Source: an uncultured Bacteroidales bacterium (lineage in GTDB: Bacteria > Bacteroidota > Bacteroidia > Bacteroidales > Paludibacteraceae). From it: 64,000 nucleotides of DNA. The number at the start of each line of letters is the position of its first letter. Position 1 is the first letter of the stretch. A program made the position numbers and the translations under genes. The stretch is from the NCBI GenBank assembly GCA_900321605.1, contig ONWR01000001.1:22133-86132 (forward strand), written 5' to 3'. This document shows positions 17,217 to 25,134 of the stretch, piece by piece. Under the pieces are notes generated by a model. That model was not told where the DNA came from. It saw only the letters and a list, made by a program, of their open reading frames with translations, and made no database searches.

Positions 17217-17234
17217 AATGTATTCTGTTTAATG

Positions 17235-17645
17235 TTAATATTTCTTGAAAATCAGCGGCATAGCTTCCGGCGCAAGAGGTTCGGTGGCTACGAGTTGCAG
17301 CGACTTGACCATGTGCAGCGTGCCTTGTTTGTACTCGAGGAAATGTGGAGTCTGCAAATGTGCCTGATACGCCTCTTCGTCGCGGTAAATCTCCACAATG
17401 CGGATCGTGTTCGGCGCGTCTTTTACCTGCATCGGGAAGATACAAATCACGCCCGGCTCCACCTCCACGGACTTGGTTCCCACATTATGTGCCGCCGCGA
17501 GATACTCCTCCAAATAGCCGTCATTGACTTCAATCTCCGCAATTCGAACCAACATCACATTTTCACATTTACTCATTTCCGCATTGGGTTTTGTGCAACC
17601 GACAAGGAACAAACTTGCCAGCAGCAGACATTGCACGATACGCAT
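17235..17645 (-). CDS. ABM-domain (quinol monooxygenase-like) lipoprotein
   Basis: A 136-residue lipoprotein with lipobox LVGC. The mature part is a single antibiotic-biosynthesis-monooxygenase (YgiN-like) domain: MLVRIAEIEVNDGYLEEYL, VEPGVICIFPMQ, IRIVEIYRDEEAYQAHLQTP and HFLEYK. Such cofactor-free enzymes oxidise quinols and polyphenols. I start at 17645, since the longer frame to 17669 adds residues before the signal peptide. An AAATGAN tandem repeat encodes the linker NAEMSKCEN after the lipobox. Confidence 0.82.
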   Translation of the reverse strand: MRIVQCLLLASLFLVGCTKPNAEMSKCENVMLVRIAEIEVNDGYLEEYLAAAHNVGTKSVEVEPGVICIFPMQVKDAPNTIRIVEIYRDEEAYQAHLQTPHFLEYKQGTLHMVKSLQLVATEPLAPEAMPLIFKKY

Positions 17646-17669
17646 ATAAACAACCTGCATAACGGACAA

Positions 17670-18260
17670 TTATTTGTAAGTCACGGTTTCGGAAAGCGGC
17701 TTGCGGCTGAAATGGTGGTCAGATGGTTTCACGCCTTCGGCAGCATAACCACACGGCATAAGGAAGGACGGCTTATGGTTAGCCGGCAGGTCGAACGCGG
17801 AAGCTACTTCTGCGGGCTCGAACCACTTCACCCAACAAGTTCCCAAACCCAATTCGGTTGCCTCAAGCATCATATGCGTACCCACGATTGAGCAATCCAT
17901 GTTACCCGAACTCTCGCCGTCTTTGGTCCATGCCAAATCGGTGTCGTAGCAAACGAGGAACACTACAGGCGCATGGTACGCACAGTGGGTCAACTCATTA
18001 ATTTTCGAAATTGCCTCAGGACTTTGCAGCACATAGATATGTTGCGGCTGCACGTTCTTTGCTGTCGGAGCGAGACGACCGGCTTCAAGGATCGAGTCGA
18101 TTTTTTCCTGCTCAACAGGCTTCTGGTCGTACTCACGTACCGCAAAACGAGCACGTGCCAAATCCATGAAACCATTTTCGTCTGTAGTCATTTTTTCATT
18201 TTTCGGAGCGCAGGCAGCAAGCATCACCACTGCACATGCAAAGAGGAAGAATTTTTTCAT
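17670..18260 (-). CDS. nitroreductase-family lipoprotein
   Basis: A 196-residue lipoprotein (lipobox LAAC). The FMN-dependent nitroreductase fold is shown by ARFAVREYDQKPVEQEKI (FMN-binding R-x-S/A-V-R-x-Y/F), EAGRLAPTAKNVQPQHI, and ATELGLGTCWVKWF, ending in PCGYAAEGVKP. An envelope-attached nitroreductase is unusual, since the family normally uses cytosolic NAD(P)H. It is the first gene of the operon with the ABM and flavodoxin genes and is preceded by the shared operator. Confidence 0.88.
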   Translation of the reverse strand: MKKFFLFACAVVMLAACAPKNEKMTTDENGFMDLARARFAVREYDQKPVEQEKIDSILEAGRLAPTAKNVQPQHIYVLQSPEAISKINELTHCAYHAPVVFLVCYDTDLAWTKDGESSGNMDCSIVGTHMMLEATELGLGTCWVKWFEPAEVASAFDLPANHKPSFLMPCGYAAEGVKPSDHHFSRKPLSETVTYK

Positions 18261-18286
18261 AAATTTGTTCTTTTGAATTCACGCTG

Positions 18287-18318
18287 CAAAATTACTACTT
18301 TTTTTTGATATACACAAA
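18287..18318 (-). promoter_or_regulatory. promoter of nitroreductase operon
   Basis: Minus strand: TTTG (18315-18318), 20 bases, TAATTTTG (18287-18294). Confidence 0.85.
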
Positions 18319-18330
18319 CCTAAATCCCCA

Positions 18331-18354
18331 AAAATTCTACCATTTTTGCAGAAA
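18331..18354. promoter_or_regulatory. operator site 2, CTACCA-N5-GCAGAAA
   Basis: CTACCA (18337-18342), TTTTT, GCAGAAA (18348-18354), 18 bases upstream of the -33 box. Matches sites 1 and 3. Confidence 0.7.
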
Positions 18355-18397
18355 CTCCCGCAAGAACACACTTTCTCGCATGATTTCCGCAAATAAA

Positions 18398-18429
18398 TTT
18401 GTATATATCAGAAAAAAGTAGTAACTTTG
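18398..18429 (+). promoter_or_regulatory. promoter of DUF1016 gene
   Basis: TTTG (18398-18401), 20 bases, TAACTTTG (18422-18429). Confidence 0.85.
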
Positions 18430-18460
18430 CAACCGAATTTGCAAAGATGATAGAACATTA

Positions 18461-19531
18461 ATGAGTAGTCTCATTCATATTGACGAAGAATATCGGCTGT
18501 GGATACAGTCGTTAAGCAAACGGTTCCGCCAGAGCCAAATTAAAGCTGCGGTGCACATTAACCAAGACACATTGCGCTTTTATTGGGAACTCGGCAAAGA
18601 GATTGTGGAACTGCATTCCGAACAACGATGGGGAAGTAAATTCTTCGCCAATTTGAGTCGTGACCTCAAGGATGCTAATCCCGACGCAGGATGTTTCTCT
18701 CAGACAAACCTGCTCTATATGAAGAATTTCTATCTTCTGTATAGCCCTGTTTTGCAAATCACTCCCCAGTCTGGGGAGCAAATGGCAATCACTCCCCAAG
18801 TTGGGGAGCAAATATTCTCGGTTCCTTGGGGACACCACAAACTGCTGATTGATAAGTGCAAAGGTCAACCGGACAAAGCAATCTTCTATGTGCAGCAAAC
18901 GATTGCTAACGGTTGGAGTAGAGATATGTTACTCAATATTTATTCTACGGATTTATATGAGCGGCATAGCAAAGCTATTACCAACTTCACCAAGACCTTA
19001 CCGGATGAGCAGAGCGATTTAGCGAGAGACATTACACGCGATCCATATAGCTTTACTTTTACGGGACTTCGTGAACCTTTTAATGAGCGTAAACTCAAAG
19101 ATGCGTTAATCGCCAATATCGAGAAGTTCTTGATAGAATTAGGAACCGGTTTCGCGTATATGGGAAGAGAAGTGCGGCTGCAAATAGGCGAAACGGAACA
19201 GTTCCTTGATATGCTTTTCTATAATACACAGCTGCATTGCTATGTCGTTGTGGAAGTAAAAACAACCGATTTCGAAGCTGCCCATATCGGTCAGTTGGGA
19301 GCATATGTAGTCGCAGTGGATCATATTTTGAAAACGGAGTCCGATAACAAAACAATCGGTCTGTTGATTTGTAAAACAAAAGATAATATCTTTGCGCAAT
19401 ATGCGTTAGAGGCAACTAATCAGCCGCTCGGTATTTCCGAATATGAGTTGCAGAAACTCTATCCGACTCAAATAGAGGGAACCATGCCGAGTATTGAAGA
19501 AATCGAAAACGAGTTGAACAATAAAAAATAA
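18461..19531 (+). CDS. DUF1016/YhcG-type PD-(D/E)XK nuclease
   Basis: A 356-residue protein. The N-terminal half is the DUF1016 helical DNA-binding region (RFRQSQIKAAVHINQDTLRFYWELG, FSQTNLLYMKNFYLLY, SVPWGHHKLLIDK). The C-terminal half (about 190-340) is the PDDEXK nuclease domain with FLDMLFYNTQL, VVVEVKTTDF and IGQLGAYV supplying acidic, Glu-x-Lys and Gln residues. Relatives are usually accessory genes tied to defence or restriction loci. Residues about 100-118 contain a duplicated ITPQxGEQ encoded by two palindromic 30-base repeats. The other nearby accessory pair is AbiE-like. Confidence 0.88.
   Translation: MSSLIHIDEEYRLWIQSLSKRFRQSQIKAAVHINQDTLRFYWELGKEIVELHSEQRWGSKFFANLSRDLKDANPDAGCFSQTNLLYMKNFYLLYSPVLQITPQSGEQMAITPQVGEQIFSVPWGHHKLLIDKCKGQPDKAIFYVQQTIANGWSRDMLLNIYSTDLYERHSKAITNFTKTLPDEQSDLARDITRDPYSFTFTGLREPFNERKLKDALIANIEKFLIELGTGFAYMGREVRLQIGETEQFLDMLFYNTQLHCYVVVEVKTTDFEAAHIGQLGAYVVAVDHILKTESDNKTIGLLICKTKDNIFAQYALEATNQPLGISEYELQKLYPTQIEGTMPSIEEIENELNNKK
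18758..18813. repeat. in-frame palindromic direct repeat in DUF1016 gene
   Basis: Two units with a 30-base period (18758-18783, 18788-18813), each centred on a palindrome (CTCCCCAGTCTGGGGAG, CTCCCCAAGTTGGGGAG). They encode ITPQSGEQMA and ITPQVGEQ. Confidence 0.8.
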
Positions 19532-19534
19532 AAC

Positions 19535-19557
19535 ATCGTCCCTCTCCGAGACGTAAA
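19535..19557. repeat. right arm of 24-bp inverted repeat
   Basis: ATCGTCCCTCTCCGAGACG plus TAAA; near-perfect inverse of 15615-15638. Both copies lie just 3' of an accessory gene and read in the same sense relative to that gene. Confidence 0.7.
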
Positions 19558-19687
19558 TATATAAATAATGTATCGGCCAATCTTGACCGAATAAAAAACG
19601 AAATATTGAAACAAACAAAAATCTGCCTATGAAACAAAACAACTAAAAGGCATCATACATAAAATTATAGCGTTTTAGCTCAAATAC

Positions 19688-19826
19688 TTGGGTCTGTAAA
19701 AAGCTGGACACTTATTATAGACTTATGATATACCAAGGAACAAGCCGAAATGCTCACGTTGAAGCGTGGGCTTTGTTCATGTAGATTTGGTATATCAAGG
19801 TAGTCCAGCAAATCCTTCAGACCCAA
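19688..19826 (+). ncRNA. long rod-like hairpin, candidate structured leader
   Basis: Nested exact pairings: TTGGGTCTG/CAGACCCAA (19688-19696 with 19818-19826), CTGGAC/GTCCAG (19704-19709 with 19803-19808), GATATACCAA/TTGGTATATC (19727-19736 with 19787-19796), AACAAGCC with GGCTTTGTT (one bulge), CACG/CGTG at the tip. Internal loops are asymmetric. No -33/-7 promoter was found just upstream, so the strand is set by the following gene. It is either an RNA leader or a non-autonomous palindromic element. The rest of the 410-base gap contains the inverted-repeat arm and a second hairpin. Confidence 0.5.
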
Positions 19827-19861
19827 ATTGAAGCACTCAGCTCCACGCTCTTTTTATGTGC

Positions 19862-19913
19862 CTCACTCATCCTAAAGCGAGCTAACGGAGTATTCGAAAA
19901 GCCGTTAAGTGAG
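19862..19913 (+). promoter_or_regulatory. hairpin before the WG-repeat gene
   Basis: CTCACT/AGTGAG (19862-19867 with 19908-19913) encloses TAACGG/CCGTTA. It ends 28 bases before the ATG at 19942. Confidence 0.4.
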
Positions 19914-19941
19914 TAGAAGTAATCTTAAACTAATTGAATAT

Positions 19942-21678
19942 ATGTTTAAAAGAAGTTTTCTTATTGCTGCAATGTTGTGCCTTTTCATGCAGTTGGGTAT
20001 TTGCGGCAATAACCCAATGTACGGTCCCGCTAAAATCGTTTTAGGTGACAAATATGAAACTATTGCGTCTAAATACGACCAGATTTATAATTTTAATGAG
20101 GGCTATGCAGTCGTACAAAAGAACGACCTTTCGGGTCTCATTGACATCAAAGGCGAAGAACGTATTGCAACCAAATATTACGCTTTAGGATTTTATAGTG
20201 ATGGCTTGATTGCAGTAAAGGAGAATAAAGGTGATAAGACAGGCTTTATCAATCTAAAAGAGAAGATGGTCATTTCGCCACAATTTGAATTCACCATGAA
20301 TTTCCATAAAGGAGTATGTATTGCTTCTGTTAATTCTGATAGTGCTATCGCCATCAATAAAAAAGGCAAATTTCTTTGGGCTTTTCCACAAGGAATAAAG
20401 CCCTACGGAGATTTTTCCAACGGTTTGGCAATGGTACGTCAAGGGGACTTATATTCTTATATCTCCACAGAAGGAGAATTGATCAAATATCAGTATAAAG
20501 GAGCCTCCCCTTTCTTTTTTAAAACTGGTTACTATGAATTACCGTTTGCCGTTGCTCTTGTTTATAGCGATAGCCACGATTACATGTATCTTATCAATAA
20601 TCACGGTTATGAACTTTCTAAAGAAGCATATCAGCAGGTAGCTTCCGTGATCAAACACTCCGAGCCCTATATCTTGAGTACATACACCGGAGATGAAACG
20701 GATGAAATGATTGAATCTGACATCGCTGAATATGCCAAGAATGCCACGGGAAAAGAAGTCGCTCAACTTGTGTATGACGATATATTCAGCAATACGACTG
20801 CCAATTATATTATAACAGATGATTCTGCAACACCTTCTTTGGAACGTAAGCAGAAAATACAGAATACTCTGGAAGGCATTTTAGGAGTGATTGTTATTCT
20901 CGCATTCATCGCCATGGTGATTCACATGGTTCTTATTCTCAAACGCGAGAAAGAAAGTAAGTTCTCCCAAATATCCGTACAAGATTCCAAGGCAAAACGC
21001 AATGCAGCAGGCTTGCCCGACCAAATGTCTAATGATGAAGCAGTCCGTATAGCCAATAATTTGGACAGTATTTATCAAAGCTGGCCTATTGATAAGGAGA
21101 GACCGGAAGACCACTATCCGCAAACCAAACAAGAAGTTCAACGTGGAATGGAAGCTGTTAAACAAGCTATCGATGCTATGCCTACCGATCAGGCGTTAAT
21201 TGACAAAATAAACGCTTGGGGAGAACAAATGAATGAGCTTAATAAACGTATTTTCACAGGAAACAAGGTATTTATTGTATTGAATGTTCTCGCTTTGGCT
21301 CTATTTATGTATTTGGCTATTTCCGATGGAGGAGGCCAAGGCTGGGTATTACCTATAATGTTAATCTTTGTTTTAGGCGGGTATATCTTGTCAGCTTACG
21401 AGCCCACTTTCATAGCACTAAAGAAGGAAATGCGCAGAGGCGGACGCGGAAAGAGTTTCCTCGCGATTATTCTTAGAGGCTTGGCTACCAGTATTGCAAC
21501 GGCAAAAACATACAAGACCATCACTACTTACGAAGACGGACATAAGGAAACATCCACTGACAATTCCGAAACTTGGATTAGTCTTGTTATCGCACTCATT
21601 GTGTCGGTAATCTTGGTGATGTTCACGTTCGTATTTGCATTTTATAACTATCTGCGCAATTACGTTCTATACAAATAA
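19942..21678 (+). CDS. WG-repeat membrane protein
   Basis: A 578-residue protein with a signal peptide (MFKRSFLIAAMLCLFMQLGI), then WG-type beta repeats over about 30-250 (GYAVVQKNDLSGLID, GLIAVKENKGDKTGFIN, GVCIASVN, GLAMVRQGDLYSYI). A transmembrane helix lies at about 320-345, a helical stretch at 370-440, two more helices at about 450-500 and one near 545-570. ATG 19942 was chosen because it starts the signal peptide; a GTG lies in frame at 19909. It heads an operon-like group with LemA and DUF3137-like genes. Function unknown. Confidence 0.75.
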   Translation: MFKRSFLIAAMLCLFMQLGICGNNPMYGPAKIVLGDKYETIASKYDQIYNFNEGYAVVQKNDLSGLIDIKGEERIATKYYALGFYSDGLIAVKENKGDKTGFINLKEKMVISPQFEFTMNFHKGVCIASVNSDSAIAINKKGKFLWAFPQGIKPYGDFSNGLAMVRQGDLYSYISTEGELIKYQYKGASPFFFKTGYYELPFAVALVYSDSHDYMYLINNHGYELSKEAYQQVASVIKHSEPYILSTYTGDETDEMIESDIAEYAKNATGKEVAQLVYDDIFSNTTANYIITDDSATPSLERKQKIQNTLEGILGVIVILAFIAMVIHMVLILKREKESKFSQISVQDSKAKRNAAGLPDQMSNDEAVRIANNLDSIYQSWPIDKERPEDHYPQTKQEVQRGMEAVKQAIDAMPTDQALIDKINAWGEQMNELNKRIFTGNKVFIVLNVLALALFMYLAISDGGGQGWVLPIMLIFVLGGYILSAYEPTFIALKKEMRRGGRGKSFLAIILRGLATSIATAKTYKTITTYEDGHKETSTDNSETWISLVIALIVSVILVMFTFVFAFYNYLRNYVLYK

Positions 21679-21687
21679 CCTTTGTGA

Positions 21688-21731
21688 AGAGAGTGTGTGC
21701 TGTTCTGATAAGCACACGCTCTCTCTCTTTT
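21688..21731 (+). terminator. terminator after WG-repeat gene
   Basis: A perfect 14-bp stem (21688-21701 with 21711-21724), 9-base loop, then CTCTTTT. It could leave partial read-through to lemA. Confidence 0.85.
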
Positions 21732-21751
21732 AATCAATAATACACACTATT

Positions 21752-22507
21752 ATGGCAAATTTATTAGATGAAATGAATGGTCCCGTCAATCAAGAAGGAC
21801 GCGACATAAATGTGATAGAAAAACGCATTCCTGTTACAATCGGATTTGGCTCTGTCATTTTTGAAATAGCATTATGGGTTCTTATTCCAATTGGCGCTGC
21901 TGCTTGGTATCTTTTACTGGGACAAACACAAGCAGACGGTTTAAAGTACCTTTTGTGTGGATGTATAGGAGGTGTTCTTCCTGGTGTATTCTTTCTTTTT
22001 ATGAAGATCTCCGCAAAGAACTATTTCCAACAACTTGAACAACGCATCCAAGCGGAGGCCTCCAATATTGACAATTATCTTGAACAACGCGTGCAAATCT
22101 TGCAAAATGTTGTAGGACTCGTCAATAGGGCAGTTGATTTGGACAAGGACGTAATGAAGTCGGTAGCTTCTTTACGGAGTGGTGGCACTATCGTTAATGA
22201 GGAAAATCGCAGTTCTGTAGATGCACAGGTAAGCAATGCATTTAGCCGTATTGCCGTACAATTTGAGGCCTATCCCGAATTGCAGGCACATAATGCCATT
22301 GCAGACGCAATGCAGCAAAATAATTATCTCCAACGCGAAATTACTGCTGCTCGTACCGTTTATAACAGTCGTGTAACCCAGTGGAATACCGACATTTTTG
22401 ATTGGCCCACCAAAATGATTGTTGCTGCCAGACAAGGCTACACAACCCGAATCCCATTCTCCGTTTCTGCCGAAGTGAAAGCACAAGCAAGATCTAAATT
22501 CTTCTAA
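21752..22507 (+). CDS. LemA-family membrane protein
   Basis: A 251-residue protein with two transmembrane helices near residues 32-54 and 68-88. The LemA four-helix region follows (NYLEQRVQILQNVVGLVNRA, AARTVYNSRVTQWNTDIF, WPTKMIVAARQGYTTRIPF). LemA usually starts with one N-terminal helix; the two-helix N-terminus is a variant. LemA proteins often pair with DUF3137-type or TPM proteins, as here. Confidence 0.85.
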   Translation: MANLLDEMNGPVNQEGRDINVIEKRIPVTIGFGSVIFEIALWVLIPIGAAAWYLLLGQTQADGLKYLLCGCIGGVLPGVFFLFMKISAKNYFQQLEQRIQAEASNIDNYLEQRVQILQNVVGLVNRAVDLDKDVMKSVASLRSGGTIVNEENRSSVDAQVSNAFSRIAVQFEAYPELQAHNAIADAMQQNNYLQREITAARTVYNSRVTQWNTDIFDWPTKMIVAARQGYTTRIPFSVSAEVKAQARSKFF

Positions 22508-22521
22508 TACATTCAATTGTT

Positions 22522-24273
22522 ATGATACACGATATTTATGATCCGCTAACTGAATATGACAACACGTTCCGTTCTCGCTTTCGGGAAATAGCAGAACAAA
22601 CTTTTGATGAGCTGGCGAAAGAAGGACAAGTAGATGTCAACGCAAACCTACTGACTTGCCAAAAGAAAGAACTTGAAGAAGGAATCTTGAAAACGGTCAA
22701 AACCCATCTTGCAAGATGGAACTTCCTGTGCTATACGGCGTGGATTGTAGCTGTGATAAGCCTATCGATACTTGCTTTTCGGTTTAGTTCGTGGCCTGTC
22801 TGGCTCTCCGTAATTGTAGGAATAATCGCAGTTGCAGTTATTGTCGTAATGATATGGAAGGTGCATCCCAAGATTAAAGCGCTTAAAGGAGACAGTTCTT
22901 CTTTGGAAGTAAAAATCGCGAAACTTGAACAAGAGGCCTGGGATCAAATGAAGGCTCTCAACGAGCTTTATGACTGGGATGTCCTCTCGCGAATGATGTG
23001 CAAGACAGTTCCAAGACTTGAGTTTGACCCCTATTTCACAGAGCAACGATTGGCAGATTTACAGAATACCTATCATTGGGACAACTCTTTCAGCCAAGAA
23101 CGATCAGTGGTTTATTCTCATTCAGGATTGATTAACGGGAATCCGTTTGTGATCTGCCGTACAAAAAAAATGAATATGGGAGAGAAGACATATACCGGCT
23201 CTCTGACTATTCATTGGACAACCATAGAGCACGATTCTGATGGAAATAGTTATACGAAAGACCATAGCGAAACGCTTAGGGCTGAAGTAACGGCTCCCTA
23301 TCCGGAATACTATGAAAAAACGCGGGTGTTTTATGGGAATACGGCAGCCCCGGATCTCATCTTCAATCGAAGAAAAGAAGGCTTGGCGGGTAACGAGAAG
23401 TCCCTCGCCTATAAATGGACCAGACGGGAATTAAGGAAGAAGTCACAGGACTTGAAAAATTCCGATTATGCGATGATGACGAACGAGGAGTTTGAAGTGC
23501 TATTCAATACCAGCGACCGAAACAACAATCAACAATTCGCTCTCCTCTTTACTCCACTTGCACAAGAGAGTATGCTGGCTTTATTGCGCGACGATAAAAT
23601 AGGCTATGGAGACGATTTCAGTTTTAGCAAGCAAGGAATGATCAACGTCATCATTCCCGATCACCTGCAAGATATCAATATTGACCTCAATCCTTCTCAG
23701 TTTATCCATTATGACTACAATAAAGCGAAGGAAAACTTTGTCGCTACAAATGCCAAATATTTTAGAGCTGTCTATTTTGCATTAGCGCCTTTGCTTTGTG
23801 TTCCTGCTTATCAGCAAATACGCCCGCAAGAAGCAATCTACGGACGGGATATGCAGAAACATAGTTCTTTCTGGGAGCATGAAGCTTTGGCTAATTTCTG
23901 GGGAAAAGATCATTTCAAACATCCAGATTGCGTAACGGATTGCATTTTGAAAACAGATTTATTCTCACATGACGACGATGAGGTGTCGGTAATTGTATAT
24001 GCTTATGGATATAAGGTGGAAAAACGTACTACATACATTCAAAAGTACGGAGGAGATGGCAAATATCATAATGTACCTGTCGATTGGGACGAATACATTC
24101 CTGTAACTGGTTTCGGACAAATGGATATGAAAGAAGATAATAAATTTGAGGAGAACCAAAATACTACGCAAAAACAGCGCCTTCAGCATATCAGGGAATT
24201 AACTAATAATTTTGGAGCAGACATCTATCGTAGGCATATCACCTCTAAAGTAACACCTATTCAGCCAGAATAA
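22522..24273 (+). CDS. DUF3137-like membrane protein
   Basis: A 583-residue protein with an acidic N-terminus, two transmembrane helices at about 72-88 and 93-112, and a large soluble domain. The stretch MTNEEFEVLFNTSDRN with FALLFTPLAQESMLAL matches the DUF3137 pattern, and pairing with a LemA gene 14 bases upstream fits the family. The C-terminal third (KYFRAVYFALAPLLCVPAYQQ and beyond) I cannot assign. Function unknown. Confidence 0.65.
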   Translation: MIHDIYDPLTEYDNTFRSRFREIAEQTFDELAKEGQVDVNANLLTCQKKELEEGILKTVKTHLARWNFLCYTAWIVAVISLSILAFRFSSWPVWLSVIVGIIAVAVIVVMIWKVHPKIKALKGDSSSLEVKIAKLEQEAWDQMKALNELYDWDVLSRMMCKTVPRLEFDPYFTEQRLADLQNTYHWDNSFSQERSVVYSHSGLINGNPFVICRTKKMNMGEKTYTGSLTIHWTTIEHDSDGNSYTKDHSETLRAEVTAPYPEYYEKTRVFYGNTAAPDLIFNRRKEGLAGNEKSLAYKWTRRELRKKSQDLKNSDYAMMTNEEFEVLFNTSDRNNNQQFALLFTPLAQESMLALLRDDKIGYGDDFSFSKQGMINVIIPDHLQDINIDLNPSQFIHYDYNKAKENFVATNAKYFRAVYFALAPLLCVPAYQQIRPQEAIYGRDMQKHSSFWEHEALANFWGKDHFKHPDCVTDCILKTDLFSHDDDEVSVIVYAYGYKVEKRTTYIQKYGGDGKYHNVPVDWDEYIPVTGFGQMDMKEDNKFEENQNTTQKQRLQHIRELTNNFGADIYRRHITSKVTPIQPE

Positions 24274-24330
24274 TTAAGATGTAATAATCCATTACCCACT
24301 CTCTCCTCGATAACCCGATCTATCGAACCA

Positions 24331-24365
24331 GCCTGCTTGACTACCAAGCAGGCTATCTTTTTCTT
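24331..24365 (+). terminator. terminator of WG/LemA/DUF3137 operon
   Basis: GCCTGCTTG/CAAGCAGGC, 5-base loop, followed by TATCTTTTTC. A separate CCCGATA/TATCGGG palindrome at 24378-24392 lies beyond. Confidence 0.85.
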
Positions 24366-24422
24366 TCTTCTTTTATCCCCGATACTATCGGGCTTTCCGC
24401 GAGCGAGATAGATTCTTCTCGC

Positions 24423-24965
24423 TTATTCAGCATTTACTTTTCCCCCTTGCACATTGTACATTGTTCCATTGTGATTTATGAACAATTGACCGTCGCGGAG
24501 AACCTTGGTACTTGGTACTTTGTCACTTTGTACATTCGGGGTGAGGTCTGTGGTTTGTCCACTTTCAAACCGCACGGAGACGTTACCGAAACCGAGAGCG
24601 GAAACGAGGCCTGAAGGGTTGTCTATTGCGCCGAGGCGGGTATAGGAATATGAACTGTTGAAAGTCTCGTAGAAAAGGACTACGCAGTTGTTGCCGTAGA
24701 GCATCAGATCACCAGCATGGATTGCACCGGGCTGGTATGCGGCGGTGGGAAGAGAGGAACTGAGGTAATGGTATTTCTCATTGCCGTTCAGTTCGTTCAT
24801 CGTCACGGAAAGGGGCAAAAGGGCAGCAAAAGCTTCGCCTGTTTCGGAGTCTGCGAGCGTGGCAGTAAAGGTCTTTGAACCGATGATGATGTTAATCGGT
24901 GTTTGTGCCATAAGGGTCATTGTGCTCATAGCTGCAAAAAGGGTAAAGAATTTTCTCATTTTCAT
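24423..24965 (-). CDS. secreted cyclophilin-like domain protein
   Basis: A 180-residue exported protein with a signal peptide (MKMRKFFTLFAAMSTMTLMAQ), then a cyclophilin-like beta-barrel of the type seen in small Bacteroidetes proteins (INIIIGSKTFTATLADSETG, PLSVTMNEL, GDLMLYGNNCVVLFY, LGAIDNPSGL). A short C-terminal tail, RDGQLFINHNGTMYNVQGG, resembles the tail of the protein at 28445. I chose the start at 24965, inside an AAATG-rich tandem repeat. Divergent from the AraC gene and under operator site 3. Confidence 0.75.
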   Translation of the reverse strand: MKMRKFFTLFAAMSTMTLMAQTPINIIIGSKTFTATLADSETGEAFAALLPLSVTMNELNGNEKYHYLSSSLPTAAYQPGAIHAGDLMLYGNNCVVLFYETFNSSYSYTRLGAIDNPSGLVSALGFGNVSVRFESGQTTDLTPNVQSDKVPSTKVLRDGQLFINHNGTMYNVQGGKVNAE

Positions 24966-24983
24966 ATTTTCACATTTTGAGTG

Positions 24984-25015
24984 CAAAATTACTGCTTTTG
25001 GCGCATATAGAATAA
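24984..25015 (-). promoter_or_regulatory. promoter of cyclophilin-like gene, degenerate -33
   Basis: Minus strand -7 TAATTTTG (24984-24991). The -33 position (25012-25015) is not TTTG, which suggests dependence on an activator at the adjacent operator. Confidence 0.6.
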
Positions 25016-25027
25016 CATATATTTGCC

Positions 25028-25051
25028 AAATATCTACCAAAAACGCAGAAA
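25028..25051. promoter_or_regulatory. operator site 3, CTACCA-N5-GCAGAAA
   Basis: AAATAT, CTACCA (25034-25039), AAAAC, GCAGAAA (25045-25051). It is 18 bases from the expected -33 position of the minus promoter and lies in the intergenic region shared with the AraC gene. Confidence 0.7.
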
Positions 25052-25083
25052 ATGCAGAAAAAGATGATTTTTCGGCTTCCATT

Positions 25084-25115
25084 TTTGCATATATCGCAAA
25101 AAAATTGTACCTTTG
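25084..25115 (+). promoter_or_regulatory. promoter of AraC regulator gene
   Basis: TTTG (25084-25087), 20 bases, TACCTTTG (25108-25115). Confidence 0.85.
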
Positions 25116-25134
25116 CAGCCAAATTGCAGCCGTT

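Noticed and set aside
24378..24392. CCCGATA/TATCGGG as a terminator for the minus-strand gene at 24423
   Set aside because: The centre is a single base and no T tract follows on the minus strand; probably a palindromic repeat only.
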